DNA of 64,000 nucleotides, taken from NCBI RefSeq assembly GCF_001591645.1, contig NZ_BCVH01000020.1, forward strand, positions 1-64,000, in the 5' to 3' direction. The translations under genes were made by a program, and so were the position numbers. The stretch is from Robertmurraya korlensis NBRC 107688 (GTDB taxonomy: Bacteria; Bacillota; Bacilli; Bacillales; Cytobacillaceae). Shown one piece after another: positions 45,383 to 54,441 of the stretch. Positions within the stretch are counted from its first letter, which is position 1; the number at the start of each line of letters is the position of its first letter. The notes under the pieces were generated by a model. It made no database searches. It had not been told where the DNA came from and was given only the letters and a program-made list of their open reading frames with translations.

Positions 45383-45880
45383 CTATTGTTTAAAGCCAGC
45401 TCCTTCTAAAGTAAGGAGCTTTTCCTTTATATCTGTTCGGGTTCCTGCATAGCCAGTTAATTTCATATTCTTCCCAATCACTCTATGGCATGGAATGATA
45501 ATAGGAAGCTTGTTCGCTTTATTCGCCTGTCCAATCGCGCGAACTGCTTTACTATTTCCAATCTTTTCTGCTACTTCCTGATAACTATACGTAGTCCCAA
45601 ATGGAATGGAATAAAGAACCTTCCAAACAGATGTTTGAAATTCGGTACCTTCCATCTGAAGTGGCAAATCAAAGCGCTTTCTTCTATTTGAGAAATAGTC
45701 TTCCATTTGCTGAACTGCCTCTTCTACCAATTCATTATCTTGGGAAAAGATAGGTTTCTTGCCCCGCTCGTGCTTCTGAAAATCCTCATCACCAATGTGA
45801 ACGGCTGAAACCAGATCATTTTCGATTACTATATAGATAGTCCCTAGCTCAGATTCCACTGTTCCATAGAATCTATTCAT
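45383..45880 (-). CDS. ogt: Methylated-DNA--protein-cysteine methyltransferase
   Basis: A 165-residue DNA repair protein. The alkyl-accepting cysteine lies in the family signature IPCHRVIG near residue 132, with the DNA-binding segment RAIGQANKANK just before it. It removes methyl groups from O6-methylguanine by suicide transfer. It is 14 nt downstream of kinE on the same strand, so likely cotranscribed, the pairing seen in B. subtilis. Confidence 0.94.
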   Translation of the reverse strand: MNRFYGTVESELGTIYIVIENDLVSAVHIGDEDFQKHERGKKPIFSQDNELVEEAVQQMEDYFSNRRKRFDLPLQMEGTEFQTSVWKVLYSIPFGTTYSYQEVAEKIGNSKAVRAIGQANKANKLPIIIPCHRVIGKNMKLTGYAGTRTDIKEKLLTLEGAGFKQ

Positions 45881-45894
45881 AAATTATACCACCT

Positions 45895-47361
45895 TTATTT
45901 TTCGACTGGTAAATACACATGAAATACCGTTCCTTTTCCGACTTCACTTTCGACTTTAATCGTTCCCTCATGCTCCTCGATAATCCGGTAAGAAACCATA
46001 AGCCCTAGACCAGTTCCCCTTTCCTTAGTCGTATAGAAAGGCTGACCGAGTTTTTTTAGTTTTTCCTCAGGTATACCATATCCCTCATCCCTTATTGAGA
46101 TATGTATCCGATTATCTGTTGTTTGTTTCATTGTAATAGTGATAAATCCACCGGTTGGCATGACCTCTATGCCATTTTTAATCATATTAATAAAAACCTT
46201 TTTCAGTTGATTAGGCTCACATATTAATGTTGGTAAGTCATCATCATAATGAAGGAGGAATTGAACATTGTATAAAACTGCTTGTGCGCTTAATAGATTT
46301 ACAGTTTCGGACATAATCTGAGTAATACTATGCTCCACAAATTTAATCGCTTGTGGTTTGGCTAAAATTAAAAACTCATTTATAATCGCGTCAATCCGAT
46401 TCAACTCTGTTGAAATCACCTCAAAATACATGGGATGCTTTCCTTCACTTGAGTCCTCTAAAAGCTGAATAAAACCTTTCAACGCAGTCATGGGATTACG
46501 AATTTCATGTGCAACTCCAGCTGCTAGCTGACCAATTACACTAAGAGTATCAGATTTATGAAGGTTCGCCTCCATTTCTAGCTTTTCCGTTACATCCCTA
46601 AATGTAGTCAAGCTAAGGTGACTAACTACATTTTGTTTGGTGGAATACTCATAATGCAATGTCTTCCCACTTCTTGTTTTTAAGGTTAAAGTACCTGTTG
46701 CGTGTCCTTCCATCATGACATTTTTCATAACCTCATTTAGCTCTTCATCTGAAAAATGACTATTTAATAACAATTCACGCATTGTTTTTCCGACAACTTG
46801 ATATTTGGTTGCTTTTAAGTACTTTTCACCAGCAGGATTTACATCAATTATTCTTTGATTCTCATCCCATAATAGCATCCCATCAAGAGAGCCTTGAAAA
46901 ATTCTACGAAATTTTTGCTCACTTTCTCTTAGCTTTTTTTCCATTTGGTACCGTTCCGTCACATTTCTAAAAATGGTCATATGATAGTCACCGACTATAT
47001 ATAGCTTGGTAGAAAACTCAAGATATTTCATTTGACCATTGTACATTTGAAAAAGCAATTCGTCTCGAATGGAACCTTTTTTGTATAACTCCTGTTTGGC
47101 GGAATGATACTTTTCGTCCTTTTCGTACACGAATGTATCAATGGGATAACGTTTTAATATATCAAGGCTGCACTCAAATAAGCGACACGCTGCATCATTA
47201 GCGTCAATAACTGTCTTATTTTCATTCCAGAAAATGATTGCATCTAGAGATTCTACAAAAAATGATTTAAAGAGATGCTCCATTTGTATTCCAGTATCAT
47301 TTTTCACCATATGCTCTATCCGTACTTTCTCCTTACCTACATTAGAAATGAACGTATTCAC
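45895..47361 (-). CDS. kinE: Soluble PAS-PAS histidine kinase, probable KinE
   Basis: A 488-residue kinase without membrane segments: PAS domains at about 28-135 and 145-260, HisKA with AAGVAHEIRNPMTALKG near 283, and an HATPase with NMIKNGIE, DEGYGIPEEKL and GTGLGL. Its place beside ogt and a ykrP-like gene matches B. subtilis kinE, but B. subtilis KinE is longer (738 residues), so this one lacks some N-terminal sensor sequence. It likely phosphorylates Spo0F. The start is GTG at 47361 after AAGGAGAG. Confidence 0.75.
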   Translation of the reverse strand: MNTFISNVGKEKVRIEHMVKNDTGIQMEHLFKSFFVESLDAIIFWNENKTVIDANDAACRLFECSLDILKRYPIDTFVYEKDEKYHSAKQELYKKGSIRDELLFQMYNGQMKYLEFSTKLYIVGDYHMTIFRNVTERYQMEKKLRESEQKFRRIFQGSLDGMLLWDENQRIIDVNPAGEKYLKATKYQVVGKTMRELLLNSHFSDEELNEVMKNVMMEGHATGTLTLKTRSGKTLHYEYSTKQNVVSHLSLTTFRDVTEKLEMEANLHKSDTLSVIGQLAAGVAHEIRNPMTALKGFIQLLEDSSEGKHPMYFEVISTELNRIDAIINEFLILAKPQAIKFVEHSITQIMSETVNLLSAQAVLYNVQFLLHYDDDLPTLICEPNQLKKVFINMIKNGIEVMPTGGFITITMKQTTDNRIHISIRDEGYGIPEEKLKKLGQPFYTTKERGTGLGLMVSYRIIEEHEGTIKVESEVGKGTVFHVYLPVEK

Positions 47362-47469
47362 GATATCTCTCCTTATAAAGGAACTTCTTCATTATGAATT
47401 CTACACTATTCCTAAAACTCCTCTATAGGAAAAAAGAACGCTTTCTAGTAAGAGTAATAATTTGTATTC

Positions 47470-47514
47470 GACTCTAAAAATAAAGGGAGCAAAGTGAGTT
47501 CCCCACTTTGCTCC
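47470..47514 (-). terminator. Terminator after the 2-oxoacid:ferredoxin oxidoreductase operon
   Basis: An 11-bp stem GGAGCAAAGTG/CACTTTGCTCC with a 7-nt loop is followed on the minus strand by CTTTATTTTTA. Confidence 0.85.
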
Positions 47515-47520
47515 TGCCTA

Positions 47521-49815
47521 TTATAAAAATGGATTTTCGTGCTTCGCCTTCAGACGTTGCCATCTCGCTTCTATTTCATTACCAAAATCATTTAGCATTG
47601 GTTTATTTTCTTCCTTCAGTAGGTGTTTTGTTTTACCCATGTAGGCTAACCAATCCGATAAAGGAATACGTTTTTTCTTATCTTCTGGATTGTAGGTAAT
47701 CGTCGTTTCCCCTTGTTCCACTTCGTATAGAGGGAAGAAACATGAGTTTACTGCCGCTTCCATAATGGTTTGACCAAATCTTTCCTCAGACTTCCAGTTT
47801 AATGGGCAGGTAATTAAAATCTTTCCGTAAACCGTTCCCACGTTTTGGGCATACCACTGAGCTTTTGCCGCCTTTTTAATTAAGTCTTGTGGAAATGCTT
47901 CTGTCCCAGTAAACACATACGGTATATTTGTGGAAGCCATTATTTGAGCGGTATCTTTGTGATGGAATGCCTTTCCTTGCTGAGCTTTCCCTACGTTTGT
48001 TGTACTCGTCATATGCCCCAATGGAGTAGAATAAGACATTTGCGATCCCGTATTCATATACCCTTCATTATCATACTCAAGCATAATCAGCTTATGGTTT
48101 CTCAAAGCTGTTCCAATCGCAGAACCCATACCAATGTCCATTCCGCCATCACCTGTAATCATAACGTACGTGACATCGTCAGAAACCGGTACTTCTCCTC
48201 TTTCCTTCAGCTCCAAAAATGCTTCTAGGGTTCCTGATAGAGTGGCAGGACCATTTTGAAATAAATTATGGATCATCGTTTGCTTATGTGATGAATGTGG
48301 ATACGCAGTCGTTACAACATACGCACAGCCTGTTTGGAATAAAACAACCACATCTCCCTCTATCCCTTTAAAGAATAGCTCTAGTCCAGGGAAGATCCCA
48401 CATCCAGGACATGCACCATGACCTGATGCTAAACGCTTTGGCTTTGTCGTCAATGCTCGTAAAGGCGGAATTTTTACCTTTAGTTTATTTGTTTCTTCAT
48501 CTTGCTTGACTTCTATTAAACCTGTTTTGTATGCATCTCCATACTGAGGTTCAATAACTGGTTTCATTACATTTTCAACTTCGCCAGGAACATGACCATA
48601 ATAATCAAATGCCTTCTCCACATATCCTTTTTCCTTAGCCTCTATGGCAAGCTCAAAGAATTTCGCTGCATCATCCGCGTAAAAATCCTTGCCACCAAGT
48701 CCAAAAACACGACTTAATACAAGTGTTTGATTTTCTTTATCCTCCTGTAAGGCAGATTTCACCTCATGAGTAAGGTTTGGCCCGTTTGCTCCATATGAAT
48801 CTGCACGCTCCCCAACTAAGAGTGCTTTTACATTTTTCAGTGCATCACGAATTTGTTCAGAAGGGAAAGGACGAATGATATTTGGGCTGATCACTCCAGC
48901 TTTGATTCCTTTAGCACGAAGCTGGTCTACTACATCCTTTGCAGATTCTGCCGCAGAATTTAATAAGAACAAAGCAACTTCCGCATCCCCCATGCCGTAC
49001 AAGTCAAGAACTGGATATTCTCTACCAGATATCTTTTTGTACTGCTCTGCTACCTCTTTATATACGTCGCCAGCTGCATACATAGCTTCTGATTGCTGGA
49101 AATGGTTGTTTAATAGATCGTCACCATTCATATGAGCACCGATAGTGACAGGCTTTTTTGGATCACGAGCAACATGATAGTCAGTTGGACATTCACCTAC
49201 AAAGTTCTGTACCACTTTGCGGTCCTTAAAGTAGTTCACCTTCCGCTTCTGATGCGAAGTAAAGAAACCATCATAAGCAACGATAACCGGTAATCTTACT
49301 TTTGAGTCCTCCGCTATTTTTAAAGCCATGATGTTCATATCGTATACCGCTTGAGGGGTTCTTGCAGTTAATATCACCCATCCTGTATTTAAAGCAAAAT
49401 ATAAATCAGAGTGATCTCCTCTTATGTCTAGAGGACCACTAATAGATCTAGTAACTAGATTCATTACCATCGGGAATCTTGTACCAGATTGAACAGGTAG
49501 CTGTTCAAGCATATACATTAGCCCATTTGCACTTGTTGCATTAAATACACGTGCACCTGTAACAGCCGCTCCGTAGCAAATACCAGCAGATCCATGCTCA
49601 CCATCAGCTGCAATCAATTTAATATTATGCTCTCCACGAGCTTTCATTTGATCTAAATACTGTGCCACCTCTGTTGAGGGAGTAATAGGAAAATAACCCA
49701 TTAAATGATAGTTGATTTGAGCAGCTGCCATAGCTGCCATTTCATTTCCAGATTCAAACGTAGCTAATTGTTCAGGTAAACCCATCGCCTGTAATTCTTT
49801 TTCTAAAGTTGCCAT
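47521..49815 (-). CDS. 2-oxoacid:ferredoxin oxidoreductase, fused alpha-beta subunit
   Basis: A 764-residue protein. The N-terminal two thirds is the POR alpha-type pyrimidine-binding part (AAAQINYHLMGYFPITPSTE...). The C-terminal third is the beta-type TPP domain with GHGACPGCG cysteines and the TPP/Mg motif GDGGMDIGMGSAIG...DNEGYMNTG. It oxidatively decarboxylates a 2-oxoacid (pyruvate is likeliest) to acyl-CoA and reduces ferredoxin. It starts at the last base of the upstream gamma-delta gene stop. B. subtilis lacks this enzyme. Confidence 0.9.
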   Translation of the reverse strand: MATLEKELQAMGLPEQLATFESGNEMAAMAAAQINYHLMGYFPITPSTEVAQYLDQMKARGEHNIKLIAADGEHGSAGICYGAAVTGARVFNATSANGLMYMLEQLPVQSGTRFPMVMNLVTRSISGPLDIRGDHSDLYFALNTGWVILTARTPQAVYDMNIMALKIAEDSKVRLPVIVAYDGFFTSHQKRKVNYFKDRKVVQNFVGECPTDYHVARDPKKPVTIGAHMNGDDLLNNHFQQSEAMYAAGDVYKEVAEQYKKISGREYPVLDLYGMGDAEVALFLLNSAAESAKDVVDQLRAKGIKAGVISPNIIRPFPSEQIRDALKNVKALLVGERADSYGANGPNLTHEVKSALQEDKENQTLVLSRVFGLGGKDFYADDAAKFFELAIEAKEKGYVEKAFDYYGHVPGEVENVMKPVIEPQYGDAYKTGLIEVKQDEETNKLKVKIPPLRALTTKPKRLASGHGACPGCGIFPGLELFFKGIEGDVVVLFQTGCAYVVTTAYPHSSHKQTMIHNLFQNGPATLSGTLEAFLELKERGEVPVSDDVTYVMITGDGGMDIGMGSAIGTALRNHKLIMLEYDNEGYMNTGSQMSYSTPLGHMTSTTNVGKAQQGKAFHHKDTAQIMASTNIPYVFTGTEAFPQDLIKKAAKAQWYAQNVGTVYGKILITCPLNWKSEERFGQTIMEAAVNSCFFPLYEVEQGETTITYNPEDKKKRIPLSDWLAYMGKTKHLLKEENKPMLNDFGNEIEARWQRLKAKHENPFL

Positions 49816-50825
49816 TACCCTTCACTCCCTACAAATGGAAAGTATTGTTTTATTGAATGTTTTTTTGCGTAACCAATCACTTCTCGAAGGTCATTTAATG
49901 CATCTGTTGGGCATGCTTCCACACACTTCAAGCAGCCTTTACAATATTGATAGTCAATACCTTTCAGGAAGGTCTGTTTACGGCCTCGTTTATCTTCTCC
50001 TTCTTCCCAAACAAAGCAGTAGTCCGGACACACAGTATCACAAGCAGCACAACTGATACATTTTTCTTGGTGGAATTCTGGAATAAACCCTTGTCTAGAG
50101 CCACTTAAATCCTTCAGGATACTATTTGCTTGCGAAATCATGACTCCCCCAATAGCCTGTGTTTGATATCCAAGCTGTGGCACGGGTCTTGTAAATGCTC
50201 TACCTTCTGCATGTTCTGGTACCTCGTAAGTTTTGAACTGCACTTCATTATAACCACGATCAAATGTACGAATGTTCGGTTCAACCAAGTGAGGATATTT
50301 CTTTTCAAACGTTTTTCGAATAACATCGCGCATAGTATCAGGATTTAAAAAACTACAAATACGGAATAAGGCACCTAGCATAGCAGTATTTACTTTTGTT
50401 CTTTCTTCAACGGCAATACTAAGTGCATCAACGATGGCCAGCGTACCATATGTGAGTTTCAAGTCTTTTTTCACTTCATCAAAATCTCTAGTTGAATTAA
50501 CCAATACAATACCGTCGCCTGTTAAACCGCTTACGACATCAACAGTTTTATATAAAGCCTCGTGAAAAACCCCGATTACATGAGGCTGTTCAATCGGGCT
50601 ATGATCTCTAATTTCTACCTCAGCATCGCAAAATCGGATAAAGCTCTTAACTGGTGAGCCTTTCTTTTCTGATCCATAAGAGGAAAAATTCGAACCATTT
50701 AACCCGTGTCCAAGAACCCCAGACTCAGCTAGCATTTTCCCAGCTAGGTTCGCACCTAATCCCCCAATGGATTCCAATCGTATTTCAAAAAAACCCAACT
50801 CATTTTTAACCGGTAAAATCGACAT
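49815..50825 (-). CDS. 2-oxoacid:ferredoxin oxidoreductase, fused gamma-delta subunit
   Basis: A 336-residue protein. The N-terminal part (about 10-190) is a POR gamma domain (IRLESIGGLGANLAGKMLAESG). The C-terminal part has two 4Fe-4S motifs, CISCAACDTVCP and CKGCLKCVEACP, typical of the delta ferredoxin subunit. It carries electrons from the TPP site to external ferredoxin. It is the first of two genes in the operon. An Fnr-like site with a correctly placed -10 lies upstream. Confidence 0.9.
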   Translation of the reverse strand: MSILPVKNELGFFEIRLESIGGLGANLAGKMLAESGVLGHGLNGSNFSSYGSEKKGSPVKSFIRFCDAEVEIRDHSPIEQPHVIGVFHEALYKTVDVVSGLTGDGIVLVNSTRDFDEVKKDLKLTYGTLAIVDALSIAVEERTKVNTAMLGALFRICSFLNPDTMRDVIRKTFEKKYPHLVEPNIRTFDRGYNEVQFKTYEVPEHAEGRAFTRPVPQLGYQTQAIGGVMISQANSILKDLSGSRQGFIPEFHQEKCISCAACDTVCPDYCFVWEEGEDKRGRKQTFLKGIDYQYCKGCLKCVEACPTDALNDLREVIGYAKKHSIKQYFPFVGSEG

Positions 50826-50858
50826 AAGCTCCCCCCAAAACGAAATGTAATTGTTTAA

Positions 50859-50901
50859 ATTTTAAGGCAATGATCCATTTTTAGCTGTGATAAATATCAA
50901 A
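50859..50901 (-). promoter_or_regulatory. Fnr-like promoter of the oxidoreductase operon
   Basis: TGTGATAAATATCAAA (50886-50901) matches TGTGA-N6-TCACA at nine of ten fixed positions. On the minus strand TAAAAT occupies 50864-50859. The distance from palindrome centre to -10 is 29.5 bp, identical to that at the hemerythrin promoter, giving a site at -41.5 for a start at 50852. Confidence 0.58.
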
Positions 50902-51086
50902 CAATCGAACTTTTTTTATGAAACAGCCATTTTTTTTTATGATTTCTCCTTTAATATCAAGTCAACCCAGTTATATAACAGTTTATTTTTTGTACTAAAA
51001 CAGGGAGGGGTGAAATAACAAAAAGTGTCAGGTTTTATGACTAGATAAAAAGGGTAACTAGTAGTAGAATTTCAGAGGAGGATAAA

Positions 51087-52121
51087 ATGAAAAAACGAGA
51101 CTACTACTTTGATAATGCAAAATTTATTTTGATGTTTTTTGTTGTGTTTGGTCATCTGATCCAATCATTCATTCAAGACCACCATACGGTCTATACTTTA
51201 TATAAAGCTATTTACACCTTTCATATGCCGGCTTTCATTCTTATTTCGGGCTACTTTGCTAAAGGCTTTCAGAAGGAAGGCTATTTACGGAAAATTTCCT
51301 TTAAATTAATCATCCCTTATTTAATTTTCCAGTTAATCTATTCAGTTTTCTATTTCTTTTTGGATTCTAAAAAGACTTTTGTGGTAGACCCATTTGATCC
51401 CCATTGGTCTCTTTGGTTCTTAATAAGTCTGTTCTTTTGGAATCTATTCTTATTTATTTTTACTATGGTTAATAGGAAAACTGCCCTTACATTGGCAGTT
51501 ATACTGAGTCTCCTTGTTGGATATGTGGATTGGATGACAAATTATTTAAGTCTATCAAGGACCTTTGTCTTTTTCCCACTCTTTTTAATTGGCTTTTATT
51601 TAAAGAAGGAGCATTTTAAAGTTCTAACAACTGGACCGTACCGAATAGCGTCACTTGTTCTATTTACTATCGTCTTCACTGGGTTTTATATAGTACCTGA
51701 TATGAACTATCAATGGTTATTTGGATCAAAGCCTTATGAAGCGTTAGGAGCAGAAATTTATACAGCTCCTGTGATGAGATTTGGACTTCTCTTGCTTAGT
51801 ACTTTGTTGGTTCTAGCCTTTTTCTCACTCATTCCAAAGCGTCAGTTATTCTTCACTCCTTTTGGGAAAAATACGCTTTACGTCTATTTGCTACACGGAT
51901 TTATTGTTCAGCCTTTCCGCCATAGCGAATTACAGAATTATTTTTACAATATAGAAACCTTCTTTTTGCTTCTATTACTATCATTTGTCATTACCGTGCT
52001 GTTATCTAGCAAGCTTTTTACGACCTTTGCCCAGCCATTAATAGAACTGAAGGTGTCACGTATCAAGCAATATTTCGCAAGATTTCAGAAATATATAGAA
52101 AAAAGGAAGCTCAGTCATTAA
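51087..52121 (+). CDS. ykrP: Membrane acyltransferase, acyltransferase-3 family (YkrP-like)
   Basis: A 344-residue polytopic protein with about ten hydrophobic helices. It begins RDYYFDNAKFILMFFVVFGHLIQ, with the histidine typical of the acyltransferase-3 family. Such enzymes O-acylate cell-surface glycans or other polymers. B. subtilis carries the similar ykrP beside kinE. The ATG follows AGAGGAGG. It is divergent from the oxidoreductase operon, and the acceptor is unknown. Confidence 0.78.
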   Translation: MKKRDYYFDNAKFILMFFVVFGHLIQSFIQDHHTVYTLYKAIYTFHMPAFILISGYFAKGFQKEGYLRKISFKLIIPYLIFQLIYSVFYFFLDSKKTFVVDPFDPHWSLWFLISLFFWNLFLFIFTMVNRKTALTLAVILSLLVGYVDWMTNYLSLSRTFVFFPLFLIGFYLKKEHFKVLTTGPYRIASLVLFTIVFTGFYIVPDMNYQWLFGSKPYEALGAEIYTAPVMRFGLLLLSTLLVLAFFSLIPKRQLFFTPFGKNTLYVYLLHGFIVQPFRHSELQNYFYNIETFFLLLLLSFVITVLLSSKLFTTFAQPLIELKVSRIKQYFARFQKYIEKRKLSH

Positions 52122-52140
52122 GACTACGGCTTCCTTTTTT
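52101..52140 (+). terminator. Terminator after the acyltransferase gene
   Basis: AAAAGGAAGC/GCTTCCTTTT arms with an inner AGTC/GACT pairing are followed by a T tract. It overlaps the stop codon. Confidence 0.82.
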
Positions 52141-52236
52141 TCTATGCATATGTATGTTAGGTTTTCCCTTCTCTATATTTGGAGAAACTATGATAAAATA
52201 GAATGATTGCATAAAAGAAATACAAAGGAGCACACG

Positions 52237-53988
52237 ATGAAAGTTATTGCAGCAACACTTAACGCAAAATTTATTCATACCAATATAGCTATTCGTTATT
52301 TAAAAGCTTATGCTGAACCTGAATTTCAAGTCGATCTTTCTGAATATACAATCAAGGATCCAACAATGAATATAGTCACTGACCTTGTCCAAAGAAAGCC
52401 AGATGTAATTGGATTTAGCTGTTATATATGGAATATTGAAGAAACAATAAAAGTCATTAGTATGATTAAGAAAATCAATCCTTCCATCCAAATTGTTGTA
52501 GGTGGACCCGAAGTAACATATGATGTGATGGAATGGATGGAAAAAGTACCTCAATTTGATTTTATTGTTATTGGTGAAGGAGAAGAAACATTTAAAAATC
52601 TCCTACAACAGCTAAACTCTGAGAAAGATTATCGACATGTGGCTGGAATTTCCTATCGTACCGGAACAGGGGAAATCAAACTAAATCCACAGCGTCATAA
52701 GCTTGATTTACGTGAGCTTCCTTCCCCATACCGTTTTGAAGAGGATATAAAACACCTAGGAAAACGAGTGTCGTATATTGAAACTAGCCGTGGATGTCCT
52801 TTCAGTTGTCAATTTTGCCTTTCTTCTATTGAAGTAGGAGTACGTTATTTTGATCGTGAAAAGATTAAGGAAGATATACGTTATTTAATGAAAAATGGGG
52901 CAAAAACGATTAAGTTTGTTGACCGTACCTTTAACATTAGTCGTAGCTATGCTCTAGAAATGTTCCGTTTTCTTATAGACGAACATTTACCTGGAACAGT
53001 CTTTCAATTCGAAATTACCGCTGATATCATGCGTCCAGAGGTTATTGAATTTTTAAACCAAGAAGCACCTCCAGGCTTATTCCGCTTTGAAATTGGTGTT
53101 CAATCTACAAATGATTATACAAATGAACTTGTGATGAGAAAACAAAACTTTGAAAAGCTTACCCGTACTGTAACGATGGTTAAAGAAGGAAAAAAGATTG
53201 ATCAGCATCTTGATTTAATCGCGGGTTTGCCTGAAGAAGATTACGATACATTTAAAAGGACATTTAATGATGTATTTGAGATGAGACCGGAGGAGCTCCA
53301 ACTTGGATTCTTAAAAATGCTCAGAGGGACTGGCTTGCGCTTACGTGCTGCAGATCATCAATACATTTATATGGATCAGTCTCCATATGAAATACTAGGT
53401 AATAATGTCTTATCCTTTGATGATATTATTAGAATCAAACAGGTTGAGGATGTACTAGAAAAGTATTGGAATGATCATCGCATGGACCATACGATTGAAT
53501 ATTTAGTTACGAACTCTTTCTCCTCTCCTTTTGAATTTTTCCAACAATTTGGGTCTTATTGGGAAGATAGAGGTTGGTCTAGGATAGGTCACCAGCTTGA
53601 GGATTTATATAAGCGACTGTTTGAATTTATCGAAACAATCAATCTCCCTGACCGGGATATCATCTTAAGCTTAATGAAGATAGATTATTTGGAGAATGCC
53701 AAATTCAAACCACGAAAGTCTTGGTGGGAAGATCGGCTTCAGAAGGATGAGAGATCTGCTCTATACCACTTGTTCCTAGAAGAGCCTCGCATGTTAGGAG
53801 AAGATTTCGCTGCTTTAGGTATTAAAGAGAAGGAGCTTTACAAGCATTCTATTGTAGAGGAGCTTTCTTTTGACTATCCAGAATACATGGAAACAGGAGT
53901 ATTTTTACCGGGGAAAACTAGTCTGTTAGCTTATTTTGAACCTACTAAACAACAATCGCTATTATTCGGTACAAAAAATAATAAATAA
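52237..53988 (+). CDS. B12-binding radical SAM protein with DUF4080-like C-terminus
   Basis: A 583-residue protein. The N-terminal B12-binding domain (about 1-140) includes the conserved VVGGPEVTYD. The radical SAM cluster CPFSCQFC (CxxxCxxC) lies near residue 188, and the C-terminal part (about 370-575) resembles DUF4080. Function is unknown; relatives methylate or rearrange unactivated carbons. The frame opens at 52207, but the ATG at 52237 follows AAAGGAG. It is monocistronic with a terminator after it. Confidence 0.85.
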   Translation: MKVIAATLNAKFIHTNIAIRYLKAYAEPEFQVDLSEYTIKDPTMNIVTDLVQRKPDVIGFSCYIWNIEETIKVISMIKKINPSIQIVVGGPEVTYDVMEWMEKVPQFDFIVIGEGEETFKNLLQQLNSEKDYRHVAGISYRTGTGEIKLNPQRHKLDLRELPSPYRFEEDIKHLGKRVSYIETSRGCPFSCQFCLSSIEVGVRYFDREKIKEDIRYLMKNGAKTIKFVDRTFNISRSYALEMFRFLIDEHLPGTVFQFEITADIMRPEVIEFLNQEAPPGLFRFEIGVQSTNDYTNELVMRKQNFEKLTRTVTMVKEGKKIDQHLDLIAGLPEEDYDTFKRTFNDVFEMRPEELQLGFLKMLRGTGLRLRAADHQYIYMDQSPYEILGNNVLSFDDIIRIKQVEDVLEKYWNDHRMDHTIEYLVTNSFSSPFEFFQQFGSYWEDRGWSRIGHQLEDLYKRLFEFIETINLPDRDIILSLMKIDYLENAKFKPRKSWWEDRLQKDERSALYHLFLEEPRMLGEDFAALGIKEKELYKHSIVEELSFDYPEYMETGVFLPGKTSLLAYFEPTKQQSLLFGTKNNK

Positions 53989-54022
53989 GGAGGGCTTTCA
54001 AAGCCCCTCCTTATTTTTTTTT
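53984..54022 (+). terminator. Terminator after the radical SAM gene
   Basis: A 15-bp stem AATAAGGAGGGCTTT with its complement (one bulged C) is followed by a run of T residues. Confidence 0.88.
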
Positions 54023-54145
54023 GTCTTTCTTATTGTCCTTCTTCTTTTCAGCGTTCATGAGTGGAACCTCATAATGTTTTGCTGCGTTGATATCACCAAA
54101 TTCACTTCCAAATTCGACATTTGGTGTTGATTTTTGCTTTTTCAT
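54011..54145 (-). CDS. Tiny lysine-rich protein, 44 aa
   Basis: ATG at 54145 to TAA at 54011 encodes 44 residues: MKKQKSTPNVEFGSEFG, then DINAAKHYEVPLMNAEKKK and a Lys/Asp-rich tail. AAGGAAGA is well placed before the ATG. The start overlaps the stop of the next upstream mini-gene by one base (TAATG), so the two are coupled. The EFGSEF stretch loosely recalls gamma-type spore proteins. I do not recognise the family. Confidence 0.6.
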   Translation of the reverse strand: MKKQKSTPNVEFGSEFGDINAAKHYEVPLMNAEKKKDNKKDKKK

Positions 54146-54306
54146 TATGATCTTCCTTTTCTTCCTTGTTTAGAATTTCTGTTAAAGCCCTTCATGGTGT
54201 CTTCACCTGCAGTAAATTCTGCTGAAAATTCGGATTCATTTACATTTTTCTTAGGGGTTTTGCTATATTTCACAGCAGCATCTCGCTCTGCTTTTCTTTT
54301 TGCCAT
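54145..54306 (-). CDS. Tiny basic protein, 53 aa
   Basis: ATG at 54306 to TAA at 54145 encodes 53 residues: MAKRKAERDAAVKYSKTPKK, then NVNESEFSAEFTAGEDTMKG and a basic tail rich in R, K and G. AAGGAGG lies 8 nt before the ATG. It is translationally coupled to the 44-aa gene. Both contain an EF-x-x-EF element (EFSAEF, EFGSEF). The size, charge and proximity to sspD suggest a spore protein, but this is inference. Confidence 0.6.
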   Translation of the reverse strand: MAKRKAERDAAVKYSKTPKKNVNESEFSAEFTAGEDTMKGFNRNSKQGRKGRS

Positions 54307-54441
54307 TATTCATTCCTCCTTAGTGGAACTACATATATTTTTTACTCTTCTTTCTTATTTCACTCTTCCTTATTTTGTCTCCATTTACTACTTATAAAAA
54401 ACCACTGAAAACAAACTATAAAAGAAAAAGGAATGAATGCT

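Noticed and set aside
47887-48228. 113-aa plus-strand frame inside the oxidoreductase gene
   Set aside because: It is antisense to the TPP domain of a clearly conserved protein and has no ribosome site.
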